A stretch of DNA of 8,992 bases from Actinomycetes bacterium (GCA_023437345.1 JAEZGC010000190.1:1-8992); one strand, 5' to 3'. Shown: positions 1 to 7,870, counted from the first letter of the stretch. The notes: generated by a model not told the origin, from the sequence alone. Program-made: numbers and translations.

Positions 1-62
1 TCCGCACTGGACGGACCCACTCCGGCACCTGTCGCGGCACAGCGGTTCCAGCAGGGAGGGAC
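1..62. other. Upstream non-coding tail before mmsA
   Basis: No stop codon occurs on the plus strand here, so no upstream plus-strand gene ends inside the window. The stretch looks like the gap between a preceding gene (in this family usually the ChvE-type sugar-binding protein) and mmsA. Apart from the ribosome binding site at its end I see no promoter or hairpin I can support. Confidence 0.5.
53..60 (+). promoter_or_regulatory. Shine-Dalgarno for mmsA
   Basis: AGGGAGGG lies directly before ATG 63. The GGAGG core is only 3 nt from the ATG, which is tight, but the first AGG gives about 7 nt. Together with the N-terminus expected for the family, it supports ATG 63 over the in-frame ATG at 81. 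Confidence 0.65.
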
Positions 63-1682
63 ATGAACGACATCCTTCAGATGCGGTCGATCACCAAGAC
101 CTTTCCGGGCGTCAAGGCGCTGCAGGAAGTCTCGCTGACTGTTGAGCGCGGCGAGATCCACGCCATCTGCGGAGAGAACGGGGCCGGCAAGTCGACCCTG
201 ATGAAGGTGCTCAGCGGTGTCTACCCGCACGGCACGTACGAAGGCGAGATCTTCTTCGAGGGCGAGGAAGTCAGGTTCGCCACGATCAACGACTCCGAGG
301 CCAAGGGGATCGTGATCATCCACCAGGAGCTCGCCCTGGTGCCCTACCTGTCCGTCGCCGAGAACATCTTCCTCGGCAACGAGACCCGCGGCGCCGCCGG
401 CCTGATCGACTGGAACAAGGCCAACCATGAGGCCGCCAAACTGATGGAGCGGGTGGGCCTGCGGGAGAACCCCACCACCCCTGTCTCCCAACTCGGCGTC
501 GGCAAGCAGCAACTCATCGAGATCGCCAAGGCGCTGTCGAAGGACGTCAAGCTGCTCATCCTCGACGAGCCGACAGCGGCCCTCAACGACAACGACTCAG
601 AGCACCTGCTGGGGCTGATCCGCCAGCTGCAGGGGCACGGCATCACGTCCATCGTGATCTCCCACAAGCTGAACGAGATCGCCGAGATCGCCGACCACAC
701 CACGATCATCCGCGACGGGCGCACCATCGAGACCATGGACATGTCCGAGCCCGGCGCTACCCAGGAGCGGATGATCCGCGGGATGGTGGGACGCGACCTG
801 GAGCACCGGTTCCCGGAGCGGGTCCCGAGTATCGGCGACCCCGTCCTCGAGGTGAAGGACTGGACGGTCTACCACCCCACGCAGGCCGGACGGGTGATCA
901 TCGACAAGGCCTCGTTCAACGTCCGCGCCGGTGAGGTGGTCGGCATCGCAGGACTGATGGGGGCCGGCCGCACGGAGCTCGCGATGAGCATCTTCGGCAA
1001 GTCCTACGGCCGCGACATCACCGGCCAGCTGTTCAAGAACGGCGAGCCGATCGAGGCGCCGACGGTGGCCGACGCCGTCCGGCACGGCATCGCCTACGCC
1101 ACCGAGGACCGCAAGCGCTACGGGCTCAACCTGCTCGACGACATCCGGCACAACATCTCCTCCGCGGGCCTGTTCAAACTGTCGCGGCGCGGCTGGGTGA
1201 ACGGCAACGAGGAGCTCAAGGTCGCCGATGAGTACCGGCGCGACCTCAACATCCGCACCCCGAATGTGATGTCGCTGGTCGGCAAGCTGTCCGGCGGCAA
1301 CCAGCAGAAGGTGGTGCTCAGCAAGTGGCTGTTCACCGGGCCTGACATCCTCATCCTCGACGAACCGACCCGCGGTATCGACGTGGGCGCCAAGTACGAG
1401 ATCTACCTGATCATCAACCGGATGGTCGCCGCCGGAAAGGCGGTGATCGTGATCTCGTCCGAACTGCCCGAGCTGCTCGGGATCTGCGACCGGATCTACA
1501 CCCTCGCCTACGGGCGGATGACGGGTGAGGTCCCCGTGGCCGAAGCGACCCAGGAACGGCTGATGCAGCTGATGACCCTGGAGCGCGGCAAGCCCATTCC
1601 TGCCCAGTGGCAGTCCTACGATCCGGAACCGGTCGGCGCTGTGCCCGGCCCGCACGACGACACGAAAGGACAGGCGCGATGA
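63..1682 (+). CDS. mmsA: Multiple-monosaccharide ABC transporter ATP-binding protein
   Basis: A 539-residue tandem-ATPase subunit of a CUT2-class sugar importer; it hydrolyses ATP at the inner face of the membrane to drive uptake of monosaccharides. First nucleotide-binding domain: Walker A GENGAGKST (37-45), Q-loop Gln88, degenerate signature LGVGKQQ (144-150), Walker B LLILDEP (164-170) and His201. Second domain: altered Walker A GLMGAGRTE (297-305), good signature LSGGNQQK (409-416), Walker B ILILDEPTRGID (429-440), and Ser-Ser-Glu where the switch His would be. Such asymmetry is normal for the RbsA/XylG/MmsA family. The stretch around YEGEIFFEGEEV and HQELALVPYLSVAENIFLG is typical of MmsA/GguA rather than RbsA. 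The start has a Shine-Dalgarno sequence and the length is as expected. Its stop overlaps the permease start (ATGA). The substrate (arabinose, galactose, xylose or other) cannot be read from this subunit. The symbol mmsA is also used for an unrelated dehydrogenase. Confidence 0.93.
   Translation: MNDILQMRSITKTFPGVKALQEVSLTVERGEIHAICGENGAGKSTLMKVLSGVYPHGTYEGEIFFEGEEVRFATINDSEAKGIVIIHQELALVPYLSVAENIFLGNETRGAAGLIDWNKANHEAAKLMERVGLRENPTTPVSQLGVGKQQLIEIAKALSKDVKLLILDEPTAALNDNDSEHLLGLIRQLQGHGITSIVISHKLNEIAEIADHTTIIRDGRTIETMDMSEPGATQERMIRGMVGRDLEHRFPERVPSIGDPVLEVKDWTVYHPTQAGRVIIDKASFNVRAGEVVGIAGLMGAGRTELAMSIFGKSYGRDITGQLFKNGEPIEAPTVADAVRHGIAYATEDRKRYGLNLLDDIRHNISSAGLFKLSRRGWVNGNEELKVADEYRRDLNIRTPNVMSLVGKLSGGNQQKVVLSKWLFTGPDILILDEPTRGIDVGAKYEIYLIINRMVAAGKAVIVISSELPELLGICDRIYTLAYGRMTGEVPVAEATQERLMQLMTLERGKPIPAQWQSYDPEPVGAVPGPHDDTKGQAR
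1664..1670 (+). promoter_or_regulatory. Shine-Dalgarno for mmsB
   Basis: GAAAGGA lies inside the last codons of mmsA, 8 nt before ATG 1679. It decides the permease start in favour of 1679; an in-frame ATG at 1607 would lie inside mmsA and add a 24-residue Arg-rich leader unlike the family. Confidence 0.75.
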
Positions 1683-2893
1683 CCGCCCCTGTGACAACAC
1701 CGACTCCCACCGACGCTCCGGTCGTCGCCGGCTTCGGCGAGATGCTGACCCGCAACATGCGGCAGAGCGGGATCCTGATCGCGTTCGTCGTGGTCTTCGC
1801 GGCGGCAGCGATCGCCAGCCCGAACTTCCTGTCGCCGGGCAACATCACCAACATCGTGCTGCAGTACTCCTACATCCTCATCCTCGCGATGGGCATGCTG
1901 CTGGTGATCGTCGCCGCCCAGATCGACCTGTCGGTCGGCTCGGTGGTGGCCCTGACCGGCGCGGTGGCGGCAGTCGTGGTGATCAAGTACCAGATGCCGT
2001 GGTGGATCGGCGTGCTCGCCGCACTGGCGGTGGGCCTGCTGGTCGGCATCTGGCACGGCTTCTGGGTCGCCTTCGTCGGCATCCCCGGCTTCATCGTGAC
2101 CCTGGGCGGCATGCTCATCTTCCGCGGGCTCACCTACCAGGTGCTCAACAGCATCTCGCTGTCGCCGTTCGGCGGCACCTATTACGAGATAGCCAACGGC
2201 TTCCAGAACGGGTTGTTCGGCGGCTTCGGGGTGGACGTGTTCACCCTTGTGGTGTTCGGCATCGGAGCGGTGGCGTTCGGCTACCTGCAGTGGCGGACCC
2301 GGCAGGGCCGGATCGCCTACCAGCAGACGGTCGAGGCGATGCCGCTGTTCATCGGCAAGCTGGTGCTGATGGCGGTCATCCTGATGTGGCTCGGCTACCA
2401 GTTCGCCACCAGCCGCGGGCTGCCCAACGTCCTGGTCCTTGTGCTCACCCTGTTCGTGATCTACACCGTGATCAGCCAGCGCTCGGTGTTCGGCAGGCAC
2501 GTCTACGCGATCGGCGGCAACCTCAACGCCGCCCAGCTGTCGGGTGTGCGGGTGCGGCGGGTCAACTTCTGGATCTTCGTCAACATGGGGGTGCTGGCGG
2601 CGGTCGCCGGCATCGTCTACTCGTCGCGGATGAACGCCGCTCAGCCGGGTGCCGGTAACGGTGTCGAGCTGGACGCGATCGCTGCGTGCTTCATCGGCGG
2701 CGCCTCCACGACAGGCGGCATCGGACGGGTCGGCGGCGCGATGATCGGCGGCCTGCTGATGGCCGTTATCAGCAACATCATGTCGCTGCTCGGCCTGCCG
2801 ATGCAGTTGCAGTCGGTGGTCAAGGGCGTCGTGCTGCTGCTCGCGGTGGCGTTCGACCAGTGGAACCGCCGCCGCGCGGAGGTCACCTCCTGA
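1679..2893 (+). CDS. mmsB: Multiple-monosaccharide ABC transporter permease
   Basis: A 404-residue inner-membrane permease of the BPD_transp_2 family (RbsC/XylH/GguB type) forming the sugar channel with the preceding ATPase. After a short Pro/Thr-rich cytoplasmic start, about ten hydrophobic segments follow, for example 30-47, 65-81, 109-133, 138-150, 188-203, 224-241, 249-265, 297-314, 352-372 and 378-392. Family hallmarks are QIDLSVGS (81-88), IPGFIVTLGGML (135-146), the cytoplasmic coupling loop YAIGGNLNAAQLSGV (276-290) that contacts the ATPase, and DAIAACFIGGASTTGG (332-347). The insertion around 205-250 (WRTRQGR to the next helix) is typical of the longer GguB/MmsB subgroup. The start overlaps the mmsA stop as ATGA, which implies translational coupling. 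No binding-protein gene follows, so it should be upstream of the window. Confidence 0.93.
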   Translation: MTAPVTTPTPTDAPVVAGFGEMLTRNMRQSGILIAFVVVFAAAAIASPNFLSPGNITNIVLQYSYILILAMGMLLVIVAAQIDLSVGSVVALTGAVAAVVVIKYQMPWWIGVLAALAVGLLVGIWHGFWVAFVGIPGFIVTLGGMLIFRGLTYQVLNSISLSPFGGTYYEIANGFQNGLFGGFGVDVFTLVVFGIGAVAFGYLQWRTRQGRIAYQQTVEAMPLFIGKLVLMAVILMWLGYQFATSRGLPNVLVLVLTLFVIYTVISQRSVFGRHVYAIGGNLNAAQLSGVRVRRVNFWIFVNMGVLAAVAGIVYSSRMNAAQPGAGNGVELDAIAACFIGGASTTGGIGRVGGAMIGGLLMAVISNIMSLLGLPMQLQSVVKGVVLLLAVAFDQWNRRRAEVTS

Positions 2894-2908
2894 CCCTTCG
2901 GGTCCTGT

Positions 2909-2942
2909 CCTGCTCCCCGGTCGCCTGCGGCCGGGGAGCAGG
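2909..2942. terminator. Strong hairpin terminator between convergent operons
   Basis: A 15-bp stem (2909-2923 with 2928-2942, one G-T wobble) closes a 4-nt loop, starting 16 bases after the mmsB stop. There is no T-run afterwards, as is common for actinobacterial intrinsic terminators. A small GACCC/GGGTC hairpin (2892-2904) overlaps the mmsB stop just before it. Because the next gene comes from the opposite strand, the hairpin could end transcription in both directions. Confidence 0.7.
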
Positions 2943-2963
2943 CGTCTGTGGGGCCGGGAATGG

Positions 2964-2981
2964 CCCGGGGGCGGACCCGGG
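2964..2981 (-). terminator. Possible terminator hairpin after the SDR gene
   Basis: Two copies of CCCGGG (2964-2969 and 2976-2981) can pair into a 6-bp stem with a 6-nt loop, right after the minus-strand stop at 2985. Alternative pairings with GGGCC/GGCCC at 2951-2966 compete with it. There is no T-run, so this is only a candidate; the larger 2909-2942 hairpin may do the job instead. Confidence 0.3.
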
Positions 2982-2984
2982 TGG

Positions 2985-3665
2985 TCAGGCCGGGGTGATC
3001 CGTACCGAGCTCAGACTGGCGCCGGGCGGCAGGTCGACGGCCAGCCGGACGGCGCGGGCGACGTCAGCGGCGTCGAGGTAGTCCGACGGGGTGTAGCTGG
3101 CGCCCTCCGCGGCCCTCAGCTCGGCCTGCATCGCGGTGGCGGTGCGGCCGGGGTGGATGGTGGTCACCTTGATCCGTCCGGCCTCGTCGGCGCGCAGCGC
3201 GTCGGCCAGCCCGGTGAGGGCGAACTTTGAGGCGGCGTAGACCGCCATGCCGCGGCCGGCGGTCAGCCCCGCACCGGAGTTGATGAACACGACCAGGCCG
3301 TGCGCCTGCCGCAGCGCGGGAAGCAGCAGCCGGGTCAGGGTGGCCGGTGCGATCAGATTGACGTCCATCACCGTGCGCCACTTGTCGGTGCTCGCCTCGG
3401 CGAACGGCCCGTAGTGGGCGAGCACGCCGGCGGAGTGGACCAGCACGTCGAGCGACTTGATCCCGGCCACCGCCGTGGTGACGGCAGTCTCGTCGGTGAG
3501 GTCGGCGACCAACGGTGCGGCGTCCGGCAGGGCGTCCACCACCTCGGCTATCGCGTCGCGGTCGCGTCCGCCGACCAGGACGCGGTGGGTGGGGCCGAGC
3601 GCCAGGGCTATCGCGCGTCCGATGCCGCGGCTGCCGCCGGTGACCAGGGCTACCGGGCGGCTCAT
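2985..3665 (-). CDS. Short-chain dehydrogenase/reductase
   Basis: A 226-residue classical SDR, a cytosolic NAD(P)-dependent oxidoreductase of unknown substrate. Visible motifs are the Rossmann glycine motif TGGSRGIG (9-16), Arg34 after the second strand (favours NADP), DL at 55-56 (adenine contact), SAG (78-80, in place of NAG), Asn103, catalytic Ser130, and YAASK with Tyr143 and Lys147. All four catalytic residues are present. HPG (171-173) is the usual segment after the sixth strand. The protein is at the short end of the family and has no extra domain. Its ATG overlaps the stop of ubiA (ATGA on the minus strand), so it is probably translated together with ubiA. That pairing invites comparison with DprE2, the SDR of decaprenylphosphoryl-arabinose synthesis, but the sequence looks like a generic SDR and no DprE1 oxidase is seen, so no specific role is assigned. 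Confidence 0.88.
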   Translation of the reverse strand: MSRPVALVTGGSRGIGRAIALALGPTHRVLVGGRDRDAIAEVVDALPDAAPLVADLTDETAVTTAVAGIKSLDVLVHSAGVLAHYGPFAEASTDKWRTVMDVNLIAPATLTRLLLPALRQAHGLVVFINSGAGLTAGRGMAVYAASKFALTGLADALRADEAGRIKVTTIHPGRTATAMQAELRAAEGASYTPSDYLDAADVARAVRLAVDLPPGASLSSVRITPA

Positions 3666-4570
3666 CGTCCGAACACCGCTATCGCGACCGGGATCACCCA
3701 GACCACGGCCAGCACCTGCAGGATCCTGTCACTCATCACGATGTCCTCCGGTTCGCCGGCGTCGCCCTGGTCGATCTTCATCGCGTAGCGCAGCACGGCC
3801 AGGGTGAACGGTGCTATCGAGATGGCGGTCCACGGGATCCCCCACAGCGGGTTGTGGCGGACGTCGAAGGCCCACAGGCTGTAGGCCATGATCACGACGG
3901 CGGCCGACACCGACCAGACCAGCCTGAGGTAGCTGTCGGTGTAGCGCTCGAGGGAGGCCCGGGTGCCCGCCTCGCTGCCGAGGTCGCGCAGCTCGGAGTA
4001 CCGCTTGCCGGCCACCATGAACAGCGACCCGAACGACGCCACCAGCAGGAACCACTGGCTCAGCTCGATACCGGATGCGACGCCGCCGGCCACCGCCCGC
4101 AGCAGGAACCCGGCCGCGACCATCGCCAGGTCGACTATCGGCTGGTGCTTCCAGAACAGCGAGTACCCGACCTGGAGGACCCAGTAGACGGCCAGCGTGA
4201 TCCCCAGCGCGGGGCGCACCCAGAAGCCGAGCGCCAACGCGCCGGCCAGGCAGATCGCCGCCAGGACGTAGGCGAGCGGGATGGACAGCTCGCCCGCCGC
4301 TATCGGACGCAGCCGCTTGCGCGGGTGCAGCCGGTCGGCGGCGACGTCGCGGATGTCATTGAAGAGGTAGATGGAGGCGCTCATCAGGGCGAACGCGGCG
4401 AACGCCCACAGGCTCGCCACGGCGACCGCGGGCTCGAACAACCGGCCCGCCGCCAGCGGAGCGGTGAACACCAGGACGTTCTTCACCCACTGCTTGGGTC
4501 GCATGCCGCGCAGCCAGGCAGGCAGGATCGACGTGGGTCGGGTGGTGGTGGGCAGGTTCTCGGTCGTCAT
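3662..4570 (-). CDS. ubiA: Decaprenyl-phosphate phosphoribosyltransferase (UbiA family)
   Basis: A 302-residue integral membrane enzyme, by family a 5-phospho-alpha-D-ribose 1-diphosphate:decaprenyl-phosphate phosphoribosyltransferase. It makes polyprenyl-phospho-phosphoribose, the precursor of the decaprenyl-phospho-ribose/arabinose donor for envelope polysaccharides. Motifs: IRPRQWVKN-like segment RGMRPKQWVKNVLVF (21-35), the Asp-rich Mg/diphosphate site NDIRDVAADRLHPRKRLRP (71-89), KHQPIVDLAMVAAGFLLRAVAGG (positions 141-163), FGSLFMVAGKRYSEL (180-194) and GEPEDIVMSDRILQ (272-285). About nine hydrophobic segments are present. As I remember M. tuberculosis Rv3806c, these blocks match closely and the length is the same. 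ATG 4570 lacks a clear Shine-Dalgarno but has a -10-like TAGATT just upstream, so translation may be leaderless. Upstream is a repeat-filled gap; downstream the SDR overlaps by 4 bp. Confidence 0.92.
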   Translation of the reverse strand: MTTENLPTTTRPTSILPAWLRGMRPKQWVKNVLVFTAPLAAGRLFEPAVAVASLWAFAAFALMSASIYLFNDIRDVAADRLHPRKRLRPIAAGELSIPLAYVLAAICLAGALALGFWVRPALGITLAVYWVLQVGYSLFWKHQPIVDLAMVAAGFLLRAVAGGVASGIELSQWFLLVASFGSLFMVAGKRYSELRDLGSEAGTRASLERYTDSYLRLVWSVSAAVVIMAYSLWAFDVRHNPLWGIPWTAISIAPFTLAVLRYAMKIDQGDAGEPEDIVMSDRILQVLAVVWVIPVAIAVFGR

Positions 4571-4579
4571 CGCGAGTCA

Positions 4580-4585
4580 AATCTA
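4580..4585 (-). promoter_or_regulatory. Candidate -10 box of a leaderless ubiA promoter
   Basis: On the minus strand TAGATT fits the actinobacterial TANNNT -10 pattern and ends 9 nt before ATG 4570. That would start transcription at or within about 3 nt of the ATG. No recognisable -35 sequence lies at the usual distance, and there is no Shine-Dalgarno to compete with this reading. Confidence 0.4.
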
Positions 4586-4612
4586 GACGACGCGAGCTGG
4601 CCGGTCGCCCCT

Positions 4613-4697
4613 GCACCCGGGGACGGTTCCCCAGCACGCGGGGACGGGTCCTCAGCACGGGGGCAGGGTTCCTTGGCGCACGCCGGAGGGTTCTGGT
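4613..4697. repeat. Degenerate 21-bp tandem repeat, about four copies
   Basis: Units begin with GCAC at 4613, 4634, 4655 and 4678. The first three are exactly 21 bp apart with no spacer; the fourth is shifted by 2 bp and more diverged. By eye units 1 and 2 agree at 18 of 21 positions, units 2 and 3 at 15 of 21. The core is GGGGACGG followed by a TCC stretch; in unit 1 GGGGA/TCCCC forms a 5-bp stem with a 4-nt loop, so each unit is a weak hairpin. The array fills much of the 178-bp gap between maf and ubiA, and no gene is supported there. Confidence 0.7.
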
Positions 4698-4739
4698 GCG
4701 CTCGATCGCGTGACCGGGTGGGGGTGCTCGGGAACCGTC
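4622..4739. repeat. Inverted repeat spanning the maf-ubiA gap
   Basis: The left arm GACGGTTCCCCAGCAC (4622-4637, crossing tandem units 1 and 2) is the reverse complement of 4724-4739 (GTGCTCGGGAACCGTC) at 15 of 16 positions. The right arm starts 10 bases after the maf stop (minus-strand order). It is therefore an inverted copy of the tandem-repeat sequence, and in RNA the arms could pair across an 86-nt loop. Confidence 0.6.
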
Positions 4740-4748
4740 ACTGGTGGG

Positions 4749-5366
4749 TCAGGAGCGCCACAGTGTGTGCCAGGGCACCCCGAGGTCGGCGAGCATGCTG
4801 CGCAACAGGGGAAGGCTGATGCCGACCACGGCGTGCGGGTCGCCCTCCAGGCGTGTCACGTAGGCGCCGCCCAGGCCGTCGATGGTGAACCCGCCGGCGA
4901 CCTCCACCGGTTCCCCGGTGGCGACGTAGGCCGCGATCTCGTCGTCGGCGAGGTCGGCGAACCACACCACGGTGCTCTCCACGGCGGTCCGGGCCGAAAC
5001 CGTGCCGGCGCGCCGCAGCAGGACGTGGTGTCCGGTCCGCAGCACACCGCTGCGGCCACGGATCCGTCGCCAGCGCCGGGTCGCCTGGGCGGCGTCGACA
5101 GGCTTGCCGTGCACCTCGCCACCGACGTCGAGGACCGAATCGCAGCCGATCACGAGCACGTCACCCTCGGACGGCAACCGGGCGGCGACCGCCTCAGCCT
5201 TGGCACGGGCCAGCGCCGCCACCAGCACCGCGGGGTCTGGGTCGGCGACCGAGTCCTCGTCGAACCCCGACACCACGACCTCCGGGTCGATGCCGGCGGA
5301 CCGCAGCGTGGCCAGCCGGGCCGGCGACCTGGAGGCCAGGACCACCCGCGGTGCTGCCGCTGTCAC
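4749..5366 (-). CDS. maf: Maf-family nucleoside triphosphate pyrophosphatase
   Basis: A 205-residue cytosolic house-cleaning enzyme that hydrolyses non-canonical or excess nucleoside triphosphates to the monophosphate and diphosphate; some members are linked to septum inhibition. Motifs: LASRSPARLATL (10-21) with the SxxR phosphate-binding loop, SGFDED (33-38), IGCDSVL (73-79) containing the catalytic Asp76, GKP (87-89), GRSGVLRTGHHV (104-115) and TGEPVEVAGGFTIDGLGG (150-167). The common ADTVV is CDSVL here, a form I associate with actinobacterial members. The start is GTG 5366, overlapping the TGA of the upstream YidB-like gene (GTGA); the protein then begins close to the first beta strand as usual. 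In M. tuberculosis, as I recall, Rv3282 (maf) directly follows accD5-accE5, so the context supports the call. Confidence 0.93.
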   Translation of the reverse strand: MTAAAPRVVLASRSPARLATLRSAGIDPEVVVSGFDEDSVADPDPAVLVAALARAKAEAVAARLPSEGDVLVIGCDSVLDVGGEVHGKPVDAAQATRRWRRIRGRSGVLRTGHHVLLRRAGTVSARTAVESTVVWFADLADDEIAAYVATGEPVEVAGGFTIDGLGGAYVTRLEGDPHAVVGISLPLLRSMLADLGVPWHTLWRS

Positions 5367-6043
5367 CGCCGGCCGAGGATCTGGCCCAGCAGGTCGCCGA
5401 GCGCGTCGCCGGACGACTGCCCGCCCTGCGCCGCGCCGGGGTCACCTGGGACCGGCCACTGGCCGGGCGTCGTGGTGCCGCCGCCGGGGAACCCGGGGTA
5501 GCCGGACGGCTGCGCGGGTGCGGCCGGGCCGCCGCCCAGCGCTCCGCCGAGCACCTGGGCCAGGATGTCGCCCAGCCCGCCACCGGGCTGTTGCCCGGGG
5601 GCGCCGCCGCCGAGCATCCCGCCGAGCAGGTCGCCCAGCCCGCCGCTGGACTGCTGACCGCCGCCGCCGAGCACCTTGCGGGCCAGCCAGCTCATCACGA
5701 TCGGGGCCAGGATCGGCAGCAGCCGGGCCAGCAGTCCGCCGTTCTGGCCGGCCAGCGGCTGGATCCGCTGCGGGTCGTCGGCGAACACGTGGCCGAGGAT
5801 CCGCCGGCCGTCGTCGGTGTCGACGAGGTCGAGGTCGTGGATCTCACCCGTGTGGTGGCGCAGGGCGCCGAGCAGGCTCTCGCGGCCTTCGGGGTCGGCG
5901 GCGTTGGCCTGCAGGCTGCCCAGCAGGGTCGGGATGGCAGTCTCGGCGACCTGCCGGACCTCTTCGGGGTCGGTGTCGAGTTGGGCGGCCAGCGCCCGCA
6001 GGTCGATGCCCGACAGGATCTCGTCAACTGCGTTGTTGCTCAT
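5363..6043 (-). CDS. DUF937/YidB-like protein with Gly-rich repeat tail
   Basis: A 226-residue protein of unknown function. Residues 1 to about 126 look like the DUF937 (YidB-like) domain: helical, with TAIPTLLGSLQANA (35-48), RESLLGALRHH (54-64), GRRILGHVFADD (79-90) and a hydrophobic helix LLARLLPILAPIVMSWLARK (104-123). Residues 127-226 form a low-complexity Gly/Pro/Gln tail holding three copies of an LGD[LI]Lxx[MVI]LG motif: 134-147, 154-172 and 212-226, the last ending the protein. No signal peptide is visible. E. coli YidB is only about 130 residues, so the tail is an extension. ATG 6043 has a good Shine-Dalgarno (AAAGGGG, 6 nt spacing). It sits 12 bp after accE and overlaps maf by 4 bp, so it is co-transcribed with both; the link to carboxylase function is unknown. 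Confidence 0.82.
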   Translation of the reverse strand: MSNNAVDEILSGIDLRALAAQLDTDPEEVRQVAETAIPTLLGSLQANAADPEGRESLLGALRHHTGEIHDLDLVDTDDGRRILGHVFADDPQRIQPLAGQNGGLLARLLPILAPIVMSWLARKVLGGGGQQSSGGLGDLLGGMLGGGAPGQQPGGGLGDILAQVLGGALGGGPAAPAQPSGYPGFPGGGTTTPGQWPVPGDPGAAQGGQSSGDALGDLLGQILGRR

Positions 6044-6049
6044 GGATGT

Positions 6050-6057
6050 CCCCTTTC
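6050..6057 (-). promoter_or_regulatory. Shine-Dalgarno of the YidB-like gene
   Basis: GAAAGGGG on the minus strand, 6 nt before ATG 6043, overlaps the accE stop codon (6056-6058). It is the clearest ribosome binding site in the minus-strand block and fixes this start. Confidence 0.7.
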
Positions 6058-6279
6058 ACGTCCGGAAGCTGCTGCGCCAGGCCTCGCGGCCCGGCACCAG
6101 GGGCGTCCGCACAGTGTGCCAGTAGGAGCGCCAGCCGCCGGCAAGGGTGCCGGTGACGGGAGCGTGCGGCGCTGGCCGTCGTCGCTGCAGGGCGACCAGG
6201 ACGGCGGTCAGCGCGGCCAGTTCGGCCTCGGTCGGGTGACCGGACCGGATCTCGAGGGCGGGCGCGGCGTCCGGCTCGC

Positions 6280-6283
<4 letters not shown>
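6056..6283 (-). CDS. accE: Acyl-CoA carboxylase epsilon subunit
   Basis: A 75-residue protein of the actinobacterial AccE/PccE family, a small helper that binds the carboxyltransferase beta and biotinylated alpha subunits and raises complex activity. Family features are the short acidic start, the IRSGHPTEAELAALTAVLVAL segment (12-32), an Arg/Pro/Ala-rich variable linker, and a Trp-containing C-terminus (GWRSYW at 50-55 and PGREAWRSSF at 64-73). Its ATG overlaps the accD stop (ATGA on the minus strand), the classic arrangement for this pair, which implies translational coupling and fixed stoichiometry. Small size and variable sequence make homology weak, but position right after accD makes the call firm. 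Confidence 0.9.
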
Positions 6284-7854
<1,571 letters not shown>

Positions 7855-7860
7855 GCCCCG

Positions 7861-7866
7861 ACGATA
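7861..7866 (-). promoter_or_regulatory. -10 box of a leaderless accD promoter
   Basis: TATCGT on the minus strand matches TANNNT and is followed by exactly 6 nt (CGGGGC) before ATG 7854. Transcription would therefore start on the A of the start codon. The lack of a Shine-Dalgarno fits. No -35 consensus is visible at 17-18 bp. Confidence 0.55.
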
Positions 7867-7870
7867 GAGC

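Noticed and set aside
951..980. Broken Walker A in the second ATPase domain of mmsA
   Set aside because: GLMGAGRTE in place of a GKST loop is normal for CUT2 sugar ATPases, not a mutation.
597..1700. 367-codon minus-strand open frame under mmsA
   Set aside because: His/Asp/Val/Gly-rich antisense shadow of a clear ABC ATPase; no motif.
1616..2500. 294-codon minus-strand open frame under mmsB
   Set aside because: Composition is a His/Asp/Gln-rich mirror of the permease codons; no domain.
4613..4697. CRISPR-like array
   Set aside because: The repeats abut directly with no spacers and are degenerate; no cas genes.
3854..4819. 321-codon plus-strand open frame with 7-residue repeats near 4613-4697
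   Set aside because: Mostly antisense to ubiA; the heptad-like repeats merely reflect the 21-bp DNA repeat in any frame. No ribosome binding site or domain.
5130..5150. Unusual GCDSVL in the Maf active site
   Set aside because: The catalytic Asp is kept and I associate this variant with actinobacterial Maf proteins.
4972..6156. Arg/Gly-rich plus-strand open frame over maf and the YidB-like gene
   Set aside because: Typical GC-driven shadow; the opposite strand carries recognisable families with coupled starts.
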